A DNA stretch of 10,811 nt. Source: an uncultured bacterium. Its GTDB lineage: Bacteria > Verrucomicrobiota > Kiritimatiellia > CAIKKV01. The stretch covers positions 1-10,811 of the forward strand of contig CAIKKV010000080.1 of the NCBI GenBank assembly GCA_903828035.1, read 5' to 3'. The notes under the pieces are model-generated. The model did not search any database. It had not been told where the DNA came from and was given only the letters and a program-made list of their open reading frames with translations. Each line of letters opens with the position of its first letter. Within the stretch, counting starts at the first letter, position 1. Positions 4,949 through 10,811 of the stretch are shown here, piece after piece. Made by a program: the position numbers and the translations under genes.

Positions 4949-7069
4949 CTACCGTTTGGGCTTCCAGCCGCTGGGAAGGGTGATCGTGTCTTGCCCGACC
5001 ACGAGCTGGGAGAGATCCCAGCCGTCGGTGTGGAAGGGGAAGGCCGGCAGCTCCTCGGCATTGTACAGGTTGCAGACCGGGTTGGTGGCCCAGGCGTAGC
5101 GCACGGCCACCGGCTTGGGCACCTTCTCCGAACTCACCACCACGGTGTCCCCCTCGATGCGGGCTGTGGCGAAGTAGAAGGTGCGGTCTTCGCCGGCGAT
5201 GGAGAAGCCGACCAGCGGCTCGCCCCGGGCATGCAGGCCCGTGGCGAAATCGAACCGCAGGCGGATGGCGTTCCCTTTCACCGACATCGACTTGTAGGTG
5301 ATGCCCATATAGACCCGGTTCGTCTGGCCGTAGGCGACCCCCAGGGCGCCCAGCGCCAGGCGGCGGCCGACCTCCTGCTTGTTTTTCGGATGGATGTTGC
5401 TGCCTTCGCCGACGCCGACGGCCGTGGCCAGGAAGGTGTTTGGAAGCTCCAGGGCCGCGGTCTGCGCCTCGCGCAGGGGCGTGTAGCCGAGCGGCTCCAC
5501 CGGGCGGGTCTGCTGCTCCCAATAATCGGCCAGCTGCACCACGCCGAAGGGGAAGTCGCCCTGTCCCCAGGCTTTCCGCCACGAGGTGATCATGCCCGGA
5601 AGAAGATGGCTGTAGTCGGCATAGAACGGGGCGTTCGCTTCGCCCTGGTACCAGATGGCGCCGCGGATGGCGTAGGGGATGAGGGGGTTGAGGAGCCCGT
5701 TGTACATGACTCCGGGTTGGCCGTAGTGGTGGCCCGGCATTTCCTTCACCGGCGTCAGCTGAGGCTGGCGGCCCGGGTCGAGGTCCTGGGATTTCTTCAT
5801 GACCCAGTCGCCGGCCAGGGAGACGGCGGTGTTCGTGGAGCCGGCCGGCGTCAGCTTCATCTCCCCGGCGGGGCCGAAGACGCCCATGGGGTAGATCAGC
5901 TTCAGCAGGCGGAGGACCACGGTCACCCGGTTCGTCGCCAGGGCTTTCGCGGGGACGGGGTAGAGGCGCGAGATTTCCCAGTAATTGGAGGCGTCGAACC
6001 AGGTGCGGCCGACGCGGGTGCCGTTGACATAGGCCTCGTCGACGGCGTCCAGCTGGCCGAGGTGCAGGTCCAGGTTGCTGCCGGCCCAGTCGGCCGGGAT
6101 CGTCACTTCCTTCCGGAACCAGAGGGAGGCCACGGGCGTGCCGAGCGGGTTGTTGGTCACGGTCACCGGCAGGGCGATGCGGGCCCAGTCGGCCGCGGGG
6201 GTGGCGGGCGACATCCAGTTGGAGGCGAGCCCGGGCTCTTCGCGGTCCAGCTCCTCGAACCAGGGCTTCAGCCGGGCGGGGAGATTCTTCTTCTGGATCT
6301 CGAGGCTTCCGGGAAAGGAGTTGGTATCGGCCTCGTAGGCCGTGCAGATTTCCTCGAAGGCGAGCGCCCTCTGGCGATAGCGGGGGATGGCCTTGAGCCC
6401 CTCGAGGCTGGTCCAGGCCTCGATGGCGGTGGCGCCCATCGAGGTGACGAGCAGGCCGACGGGCACCTTCAGCTCGCTGTGCAGGCGGCGGCCGAAAAAG
6501 TAGGCGACGCCTGAAAAGCCGGCGGCGTTCTTCGGGAGGCAGACCTTCCATTCGCCAAGGATGTTGGCCTGCGGGTGGAGGGCATAGACCTTGTCCTTCG
6601 GGCGGATGGACAGGCCGGGGCCCTTGTATTCCGCGTAGTCGGTGGTGAAGAGGCGGATGTCGGGGTAGTTGCAGGCCGCCATCTCCTGCGTGGGGTTCAT
6701 GCACGAGCGGAGGGGCAGGTACATGTTGGACTGCCCGCTGCAGAGCCAGACTTCGCCCACCAGCACATCCTTCAGCACCACCCGGTTGGTGGCGCCCACT
6801 AGCACCAGCTCGGACGGCTGCGCATTGGCGGGCATGGCGGGGAGGGACACTTTCCAGTCGCCCTTCGCATCGGCCGTGGTCTTCGCCTGCCGCGCGCCGA
6901 AGGTGACCGAGACGGACTCGCCGGGCGCGGCCTTGCCCCAGAGGGGGACGGGCATGTCCCGCTGCAGAACCATGTGATCGCCGAAGACGCTGGCGGTTTT
7001 GACATCGGCAAACAGGGAGCCGGCGCCCAGCACCAGCCCCGCTCCGGCAAGACGCAGCATGTGGTTCAT
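4949..7069 (-). CDS. Secreted sialate O-acetylesterase-family carbohydrate esterase
   Basis: 706 residues from ATG 7069, chosen because AGGGAGGA lies just upstream and a signal peptide (LRLAGAGLVLGAGSLFA, cleavage near residue 21) begins directly; the frame extends to 7120 but that part lacks both. The protein has the family's full layout: an N-terminal Ig-like part (VFGDHMVLQRDMPVPLWG), the nucleophile motif LCSGQSNM (Ser114), YFFGRRLHSELKVPVGLL, an inserted sugar-binding-like jelly roll about 290-420 (LWFRKEVTIP, EAYVNGTRVG), IWYQGEAN at 472-479, and SNIHPKNK with the likely catalytic His560. The known activity is removal of O-acetyl groups from sialic acid or other acetylated glycans in the periplasm or outside; the true substrate here is open because PVC genomes carry many paralogues. 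Two variations: MGATAIEAW at 211-219 where WGGTPxEAW is usual, and Asn instead of Asp before IHP. Divergent from the TIM barrel/dehydrogenase pair, and first in an operon with the nucleotidyltransferase. Confidence 0.93.
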   Translation of the reverse strand: MNHMLRLAGAGLVLGAGSLFADVKTASVFGDHMVLQRDMPVPLWGKAAPGESVSVTFGARQAKTTADAKGDWKVSLPAMPANAQPSELVLVGATNRVVLKDVLVGEVWLCSGQSNMYLPLRSCMNPTQEMAACNYPDIRLFTTDYAEYKGPGLSIRPKDKVYALHPQANILGEWKVCLPKNAAGFSGVAYFFGRRLHSELKVPVGLLVTSMGATAIEAWTSLEGLKAIPRYRQRALAFEEICTAYEADTNSFPGSLEIQKKNLPARLKPWFEELDREEPGLASNWMSPATPAADWARIALPVTVTNNPLGTPVASLWFRKEVTIPADWAGSNLDLHLGQLDAVDEAYVNGTRVGRTWFDASNYWEISRLYPVPAKALATNRVTVVLRLLKLIYPMGVFGPAGEMKLTPAGSTNTAVSLAGDWVMKKSQDLDPGRQPQLTPVKEMPGHHYGQPGVMYNGLLNPLIPYAIRGAIWYQGEANAPFYADYSHLLPGMITSWRKAWGQGDFPFGVVQLADYWEQQTRPVEPLGYTPLREAQTAALELPNTFLATAVGVGEGSNIHPKNKQEVGRRLALGALGVAYGQTNRVYMGITYKSMSVKGNAIRLRFDFATGLHARGEPLVGFSIAGEDRTFYFATARIEGDTVVVSSEKVPKPVAVRYAWATNPVCNLYNAEELPAFPFHTDGWDLSQLVVGQDTITLPSGWKPKR

Positions 7070-7197
7070 ATCAGTCCTCCCTAATCCATCAAGCGTCACA
7101 CAACAGGGGTCGTTCGTCAACGCCGGAATTCATTGCGCGATGAGGGGCGATGTGGCATATTTCACGGCTTAAACCAAAGGTTTTCGAAAGGATCCCC
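7070..7197. promoter_or_regulatory. Divergent intergenic region between the esterase and the TIM-barrel gene
   Basis: 128 bases separate two outward-reading start codons. The minus-strand side has a strong ribosome binding site (AGGGAGGA, ending 5 bases before ATG 7069) but no -35/-10 pair I trust. On the plus strand a modest promoter candidate is -35 TTGCGC (7133-7138), 17 bases, -10 CATATT (7156-7161) preceded by TGG, an extended -10. Just downstream lie AAACC-AAA-GGTTT (7171-7183) and the palindrome TTTCGAAA (7182-7189), which could bind a repressor or simply form a short hairpin in the leader. The ribosome binding site AAAGGA (7187-7192) precedes ATG 7198. Confidence 0.45.
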
Positions 7198-8070
7198 ATG
7201 AAACTCGGCGTCAGTTCGTACAGCTTCAGTCAGTTGGTCGGCAAGGGCGTGATGAGCCAGCTCGACATCATTCCCAAGACCAAGGAGATGGGTTTCGATG
7301 TGATCGAGTTTTCAACGCTGTCGCTGCCGAAAGGCGAGACGCCGCTCACGTTCGCCCCGAAGGTCCGCGAGGCGTGCGACAAGGTCGGGCTGCCGATCGC
7401 CAACTACACCATTGGCGCCGATTTCCTGAACGGCAGCAACGGCGACTGGAAGGCCGAGGTCGAGCGGCTGAAGGACGAAGTGCGGGTGGCGAAGATCCTG
7501 GGCGCGCCGGGCATGCGCCACGACGCCACGCGCGGCTACCTGGCCGACCACAAGGGGCCCCGCGGCTTCGACGACGCCCTGCCGACGCTGGTGAAGGGCT
7601 GCCGCGCGATCACGGAGTTCGCGGCGGACCTGGGCATCAAGACGATGGTGGAGAACCACGGCTTTTTCTGCCAGGACAGCGACCGCGTGGAGAAGCTGGC
7701 CAACGGCGTGAACCACCCGAACTTCGGCCTGCTGGTCGACATGGGCAACTTCCTGTGCGCCGACGACGCGCCGGCCAAGGCGCTGGGCCGCGTGATGCCC
7801 TACGCCATCCACGTCCACGCCAAGGACTTCCATGTGAAGCCCGGCAGCGGGTCGAATCCCGGCTCCGGCTGGTTCCGCTCGCGCGCCGGAAACTTCCTGC
7901 GCGGCTCCATCATCGGCCATGGCGACGTGCCGATCGCGCAGTGCATCGGGATCATGAAGCGCGCCGGCTATGACGGCGTCCTGTCGATCGAGTTCGAGGG
8001 CATGGAGGACCCGATCAAGGGCATCGCCGTGGGGCTCGAGAACCTGCGCCGCTTCGTGGCCGAAGCCTGA
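7198..8070 (+). CDS. Sugar phosphate isomerase/epimerase-family protein (xylose-isomerase-like TIM barrel)
   Basis: 290 residues, the usual length for this family. The start MKLGVSSYSF is preferred over an in-frame ATG 48 bases upstream because AAAGGA sits 5 bases before it and the first beta strand begins at once. Metal-site positions of AP endonuclease 2/xylose-isomerase-like barrels are visible: Glu152 (MVENHGFF), Asp181 (LLVDMGNF), His207 (IHVHAKDFH) and Glu265 (LSIEFEG), with GHGDVP at 240-245 typical of cytoplasmic family members. No signal peptide is seen. Members interconvert keto and aldo sugars, epimerise sugars or dehydrate inositol derivatives, so a sugar-catabolic role fits but the substrate cannot be named. 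It is followed after 40 bases by a Gfo/Idh/MocA oxidoreductase, the most frequent partner of this family in PVC bacteria, and is divergent from the secreted esterase. Confidence 0.9.
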   Translation: MKLGVSSYSFSQLVGKGVMSQLDIIPKTKEMGFDVIEFSTLSLPKGETPLTFAPKVREACDKVGLPIANYTIGADFLNGSNGDWKAEVERLKDEVRVAKILGAPGMRHDATRGYLADHKGPRGFDDALPTLVKGCRAITEFAADLGIKTMVENHGFFCQDSDRVEKLANGVNHPNFGLLVDMGNFLCADDAPAKALGRVMPYAIHVHAKDFHVKPGSGSNPGSGWFRSRAGNFLRGSIIGHGDVPIAQCIGIMKRAGYDGVLSIEFEGMEDPIKGIAVGLENLRRFVAEA

Positions 8071-8110
8071 GCCGTGCGGCAGGACCTAACTTCCAGAAAA
8101 AGGATGGCAT

Positions 8111-9202
8111 ATGAGCGGTAAGATTGTTCGGGTGGCGATTGCGGGGCAGGGGCGGAGTGGATTCGATATTCATGCGCGCTGGCTGCGCCAGGCAACGGAT
8201 CAATACCAGATTGTGGCCGTGGCGGACCTGCTGCCCGAGCGGCGCGCCCAGGCGACGGCCGAGCTGGGCTGCAAGACTTACAAGAGCTATGAAGCGATGC
8301 TCAAGGCCGGCGGCTTCGACCTGTTCGTCAACGCCACGCCCAGCCTTCTGCACCCCAGGGCGGCCATCGCCGGGCTGCAGGCCGGCTACCATACCGTTTG
8401 CGAAAAGCCCAGCGCCGTCAAGGTGTCGGATTTCGACAAGATGGTCGCCGCCGCGCGCAAGAGCCGCCGCACCCTGGCTCCCTTCCAGAACAGCCGCTTC
8501 CAGCCCGCGTTCATCAAGCTCCGCGAGGTGCTCGCCTCCGGCCTGCTGGGCGACCTGGTGAATGCGCGCCTCAGCTATAGCGGCTTCGCCCGCCGCTGGG
8601 ACTGGCAGACGAAGCAGGAGCTGTGGGGCGGCAACCTGAACAACACCGGACCGCACCCGCTGGACATGGCCGTGGTGCTGTTCGGCGACCGGGTTCCCGA
8701 GGTCTGCGCGAAGCTGTGGTCGGGCCCGGGCTCCTTTGGCGATGCCGACGATTACGCCTTTGTCGTGCTGCACGGGAAGAACGCCCCCACGATCGAAGTC
8801 AATGTCAGTAGCTACCTGGCCTATCCGCAGGGCGACCTGTTCAACCTCAGCTGCACCCGCGGCGGGCTGACCGGCAATTTCTCGTCATTGAAGTGGCGGA
8901 GCTACGATCCCGCCAAGGCGCCGAAGCAGGCGCTGATGAAGAGCTGGTCCGATCACCGCAAATACAACAGCGAGGCGCTGCCCTGGGTGGAGGAGAACTG
9001 GAAGCTCGAGATCCCGGACGTGTTCCAGACCATTTCCAAGGGCTTCTACGATAACATCTACAACGCCCTCGTGAGCGGCGGGAAGCTGGAAGTCTCGCTC
9101 GACCAGGTGCGGCGCCAGGTGTTTGTGCTGGAGGAGGCCCACCGGCAGAACCCGCTGCCGAAGCTGGCGCAGAAGAAAGCGGCGCTCAAGAAGCGGGCAT
9201 GA
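8111..9202 (+). CDS. Gfo/Idh/MocA-family NAD(P)-dependent oxidoreductase
   Basis: 363 residues. A Rossmann fold opens with VRVAIAGQGRSG (GxGxxG at 12-17), followed by VAVADLLPERR, FVNATPSLLHPRAAIAGLQAG, and the family EKP motif at 98-100, whose Lys99 is the usual catalytic lysine. The C-terminal substrate domain carries GGNLNNTGPHPLDM (from residue 173), where His182 and Asp185 fit the conserved HxxD. No twin-arginine or Sec signal is seen, unlike many PVC relatives, so it acts in the cytoplasm, oxidising or reducing a sugar or cyclitol with NAD(P). The tail (QKKAALKKRA) is Lys/Ala-rich. AAAAAGGA lies 6 bases before ATG 8111. The TIM-barrel gene 40 bases upstream is the likely operon and pathway partner; its stop overlaps the rsmE start. 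Family is certain; substrate is not. Confidence 0.93.
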   Translation: MSGKIVRVAIAGQGRSGFDIHARWLRQATDQYQIVAVADLLPERRAQATAELGCKTYKSYEAMLKAGGFDLFVNATPSLLHPRAAIAGLQAGYHTVCEKPSAVKVSDFDKMVAAARKSRRTLAPFQNSRFQPAFIKLREVLASGLLGDLVNARLSYSGFARRWDWQTKQELWGGNLNNTGPHPLDMAVVLFGDRVPEVCAKLWSGPGSFGDADDYAFVVLHGKNAPTIEVNVSSYLAYPQGDLFNLSCTRGGLTGNFSSLKWRSYDPAKAPKQALMKSWSDHRKYNSEALPWVEENWKLEIPDVFQTISKGFYDNIYNALVSGGKLEVSLDQVRRQVFVLEEAHRQNPLPKLAQKKAALKKRA

Positions 9203-9933
9203 ACTGTATCCTGATCGACCCGGCGGAGCTGGGCCCGGATCGCGCGGTGAGCCTGGCGGGCCGCCGCGCGGCTCACATCCGGACCGTGCTGCGCGCCCGT
9301 CCGGGCGATCGGTTGCGCATCGGGCTGATCGGAGGCCCCCTGGGCGCCGGCACGGTGAAGGCGGTCTCGGCCGCCGGGGTGGATTTGGATTGCGAGTTTG
9401 AGCCCGCGCCGCCCGCCGAGCCTGCGCCGCTGGATCTCTTGCTGGCCCTGCCCCGGCCGAAGGTCATGAAGCGGCTCTGGTGCGCGCTCGCGCAATTCGC
9501 CGTCCGGCGCATCGGGCTGGTCAATGCCGAAAAGGTGGAGCGGCCCTATTTCGATTCCCACGTGCTGGAGCCGGGCTTTATCCGCGAGCATCTGCTGGAA
9601 GGCTGCGAGCAGGTGGGGGCGACCCGCCTGCCGGAGGTGAGCATCCACCGGCGCTTCAAGCCGTTCGTGGAGGACGAGCTGGACGCCTGGTCGCCGGGCA
9701 CCCGGCGGCTGGTGGCGCATCCTGGCGCGGCCCTGAAAGTTGGCGAGGCGGCGGCGGGAGCGGCCGGCGGCGTCCTGCTCGCGGTCGGGCCGGAAGGCGG
9801 CTGGAATGCCTTTGAGGAGGAGCTGCTCGCGGCGCGCGGCTTCACGGCGGTGGGCATGGCGGGCGGGCCGCTCCGCTCCGATGTGGCCTGCGTGGCCTTG
9901 CTGGCGCTGGTGCGCGACGCCTGTTTCCGCTAA
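9199..9933 (+). CDS. rsmE: 16S rRNA (uracil-1498-N3) methyltransferase RsmE
   Basis: 244 residues, normal RsmE length. The N-terminal PUA-like part (HIRTVLRARPGDRLRIGLIG, 26-45) precedes a SPOUT methyltransferase domain with LLLALPRPKVMKRLW (80-94), EGCEQVGATRLPEV (134-147; EQ is conserved), VGPEGGWNAFEEELL (196-210) and MAGGPLRSDVACVALLALV near the end, which forms the trefoil knot and the AdoMet site. RsmE methylates U1498 of 16S rRNA in the 30S subunit. One difference: the usual LR-x-ETA of the knot reads LRSDVA (225-230). The ATG overlaps the dehydrogenase stop (ATGA), so it may be translated by reinitiation, with only a weak ribosome site. Functionally it seems unrelated to the sugar genes. 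Its stop overlaps that of the converging protease gene. Confidence 0.93.
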   Translation: MNCILIDPAELGPDRAVSLAGRRAAHIRTVLRARPGDRLRIGLIGGPLGAGTVKAVSAAGVDLDCEFEPAPPAEPAPLDLLLALPRPKVMKRLWCALAQFAVRRIGLVNAEKVERPYFDSHVLEPGFIREHLLEGCEQVGATRLPEVSIHRRFKPFVEDELDAWSPGTRRLVAHPGAALKVGEAAAGAAGGVLLAVGPEGGWNAFEEELLAARGFTAVGMAGGPLRSDVACVALLALVRDACFR

Positions 9934-10640
9934 CTTTTCCGCCGGCTGTCGTGAAGCTCCGTGCTCAGCACGTGGTCGAACTCCTGGCCGGCGGCCCGGA
10001 ACAGGAAGAGGGAGATGACGATCAGGGCCCAGAGCCCGTTCTTGAAGGCGATGATGCCCATGATGATGGCGGCGACCCGGCCCAGGCGGGAGGCGACGAA
10101 GGTGGCGGGCAGGAAGCCGATCTTCCGGCTGATGAGGGCCCGCATCACCCGGCCGCCATCCATGGGGAAGGCCGGCAGCAGGTTGAAGAGGGCGAGGGTG
10201 AGGTTGACCTGGCCGGTCAGCTGGACGATGTTGAGCGGCCGGCCGCCCCAGGCCGAGGGCAGCAGCGGCCAGTCCAGGTAGCGGCCGCCGAGCCAGGCCG
10301 CCGCCGCCAGCAGCAGGCTGAAGGCGGGCCCTGCCAGCGCGATCAGGATTTCGTCGATCGGCTTGCGCGGCAGCTCCTCCATCTGGGCGGCGCCGCCCAC
10401 GAACAGGAGGGTGATTTCGCGCACCTGGCAGCCCTTGCGGATGGCCACCAGGGAGTGGGACAGCTCGTGAAGCGCGATGCTGGCGAAGACGATGACGAGC
10501 AGGGAGAGGTTGTAGACCAGCATGGCCTCGCCGCCGAGATCCCAGGCCAGCACCCCCACGATGACGAGGAGCGCGAGCAGGGAAATGTGGATCCGGATCG
10601 GGATCCCCAGGACGGTCACGAGTTTGAACGAGGTTTTCAC
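9930..10640 (-). CDS. Site-2 protease family (M50) membrane metalloprotease
   Basis: 236 residues with several membrane segments (about 18-33, 40-57, 98-117, 188-216). The zinc-binding HELSH (58-62) lies in a hydrophobic helix, and NLLPAFPMDGG (153-163) supplies the third ligand, Asp161, as in SpoIVFB/Rv2869c-like proteases. VGGAAQM at 81-87 is also typical. There is no PDZ and no C-terminal CBS domain, so this is the short form. Such proteases cut membrane-embedded substrates such as anti-sigma factors; the substrate is unknown here. The start is GTG at 10640: IPIRIHISLL begins the first membrane part soon after, and an ATG 13 bases upstream is out of frame. AGGGG lies unusually close to the GTG, and the promoter candidate suggests a near-leaderless mRNA. 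The stop TAG (9932-9930) overlaps the stop of convergent rsmE, leaving no room for a terminator between them. Confidence 0.92.
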   Translation of the reverse strand: MKTSFKLVTVLGIPIRIHISLLALLVIVGVLAWDLGGEAMLVYNLSLLVIVFASIALHELSHSLVAIRKGCQVREITLLFVGGAAQMEELPRKPIDEILIALAGPAFSLLLAAAAWLGGRYLDWPLLPSAWGGRPLNIVQLTGQVNLTLALFNLLPAFPMDGGRVMRALISRKIGFLPATFVASRLGRVAAIIMGIIAFKNGLWALIVISLFLFRAAGQEFDHVLSTELHDSRRKS

Positions 10641-10677
10641 GTCCCCTAATCATGCCACACCGAATTCGACCTGCCAA
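10641..10677 (-). promoter_or_regulatory. Promoter candidate of the M50 protease gene
   Basis: On the minus strand: -35 TTGGCA (10677-10672, five of six consensus bases), exactly 17 bases, then -10 CATGAT (10654-10649, four of six) preceded by TGG, an extended -10 form. Only 8 bases separate the -10 from the GTG start, so transcription would begin at or a couple of bases before the start codon. The sequence TGTGGCAT at this -10 recurs at the -10 candidate of the TIM-barrel gene (7151-7158). Confidence 0.5.
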
Positions 10678-10811
10678 GCCATTCGACAGCCATTCGATGC
10701 TCAGGGCAAAGGCAGCTAATCGCGGCCACGGAGAGCGCATAGGTTTGGGGTTGCGTGATGCGGGTTGCGCCGTTTCGGCCGCGGGTTGGCGCGCGCTTTG
10801 GCGCGCTGAGG
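10678..10811. other. Gene-free upstream region with short GC-rich direct repeats
   Basis: I see no convincing gene between the M50 promoter candidate and the window edge. The plus strand holds GGGTTGCG at 10748-10755 and 10762-10769, GCGGGTTG at 10760-10767 and 10781-10788, and TTGGCGCGC at 10786-10794 and 10798-10806 (12-base period). These may be low-complexity sequence in a GC-rich genome, or the beginning of a regulatory or repeat region continuing off the edge. Confidence 0.35.

Noticed and set aside
4811..6514. Long plus-strand open frame (567 codons) opposite the esterase
   Set aside because: It is antisense to a gene with full family motifs; its translation is Gly/Ala/Val/Arg-rich with no recognisable domain, as expected for a shadow frame in GC-rich DNA.
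4911..6704. Long minus-strand open frame (597 codons) in another frame of the esterase
   Set aside because: Pro/Arg/Gly/His-rich composition without motifs; same-strand shadow of the esterase gene.
8071..8110. Terminator between the TIM-barrel and dehydrogenase genes
   Set aside because: Only a 4-base GCCG/CGGC stem with a 2-base loop and no T-tract; the 40-base gap is more likely within an operon.
9058..10740. Minus-strand open frame (560 codons) across rsmE and the M50 gene
   Set aside because: It overlaps two well-supported genes out of frame and shows Arg/Gly/Pro-rich low-complexity sequence.
1..10811. CRISPR array, tRNA/rRNA genes, insertion sequence or transposase
   Set aside because: No regularly spaced repeats, no recognisable RNA gene structure, and no transposase or terminal inverted repeats were found on either strand.

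Overview
This is a GC-rich (mostly 60-70 %), gene-dense bacterial window with short intergenic gaps and several 4-base stop/start overlaps. The gene mix (a large secreted sialate O-acetylesterase-family esterase, a xylose-isomerase-like TIM barrel paired with a Gfo/Idh/MocA oxidoreductase, and a secreted protein with a formylglycine-generating-enzyme-like domain) and the frequent 'TNT/TNR' turns in the secreted proteins resemble the PVC superphylum. Kiritimatiellota, Verrucomicrobiota or Lentisphaerota are my best guesses. The placement is inference; no rRNA or tRNA gene is present to settle it.

Layout. From the divergent region at about 7070-7197, six genes run leftward on the minus strand: the secreted esterase (7069-4949); a two-domain nucleotidyltransferase 10 bases behind it (4938-3985); then, after an AT-rich 47-base gap holding a convincing sigma70-type promoter, a four-gene cassette. 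The cassette comprises a PqqD-family (RiPP recognition element) protein (3937-3650), a lasso-peptide-B2-like transglutaminase-fold protein (3681-3175), an HPr-kinase-like P-loop protein (3178-2174) and a secreted M23-peptidase/FGE-like fusion (from 2177 off the left edge). The first two cassette genes overlap by 32 bases and the last two junctions are ATGA overlaps, so translation is probably coupled. On the plus strand run a sugar phosphate isomerase/epimerase-like TIM barrel (7198-8070), a Gfo/Idh/MocA dehydrogenase (8111-9202) and the 16S rRNA methyltransferase RsmE (9199-9933). A minus-strand site-2-protease (M50) gene (10640-9930) converges on rsmE, and the two stop codons overlap.

How the genes may work together. 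The esterase, TIM barrel and dehydrogenase fit carbohydrate uptake and catabolism: deacetylation outside the cytoplasm, then isomerisation and oxidation or reduction inside. The cassette PqqD + B2-like protease + HprK-like kinase is the most interesting part. It is the peptide-binding, leader-cleaving and phosphorylating core seen in kinase-containing lasso peptide clusters, but the window has no lasso cyclase, no visible precursor peptide and no dedicated transporter. Instead the cassette is fused translationally to a secreted M23/FGE protein. What it modifies cannot be read from this sequence.

RsmE and the M50 protease are probably housekeeping or regulatory neighbours unrelated to the cassette.
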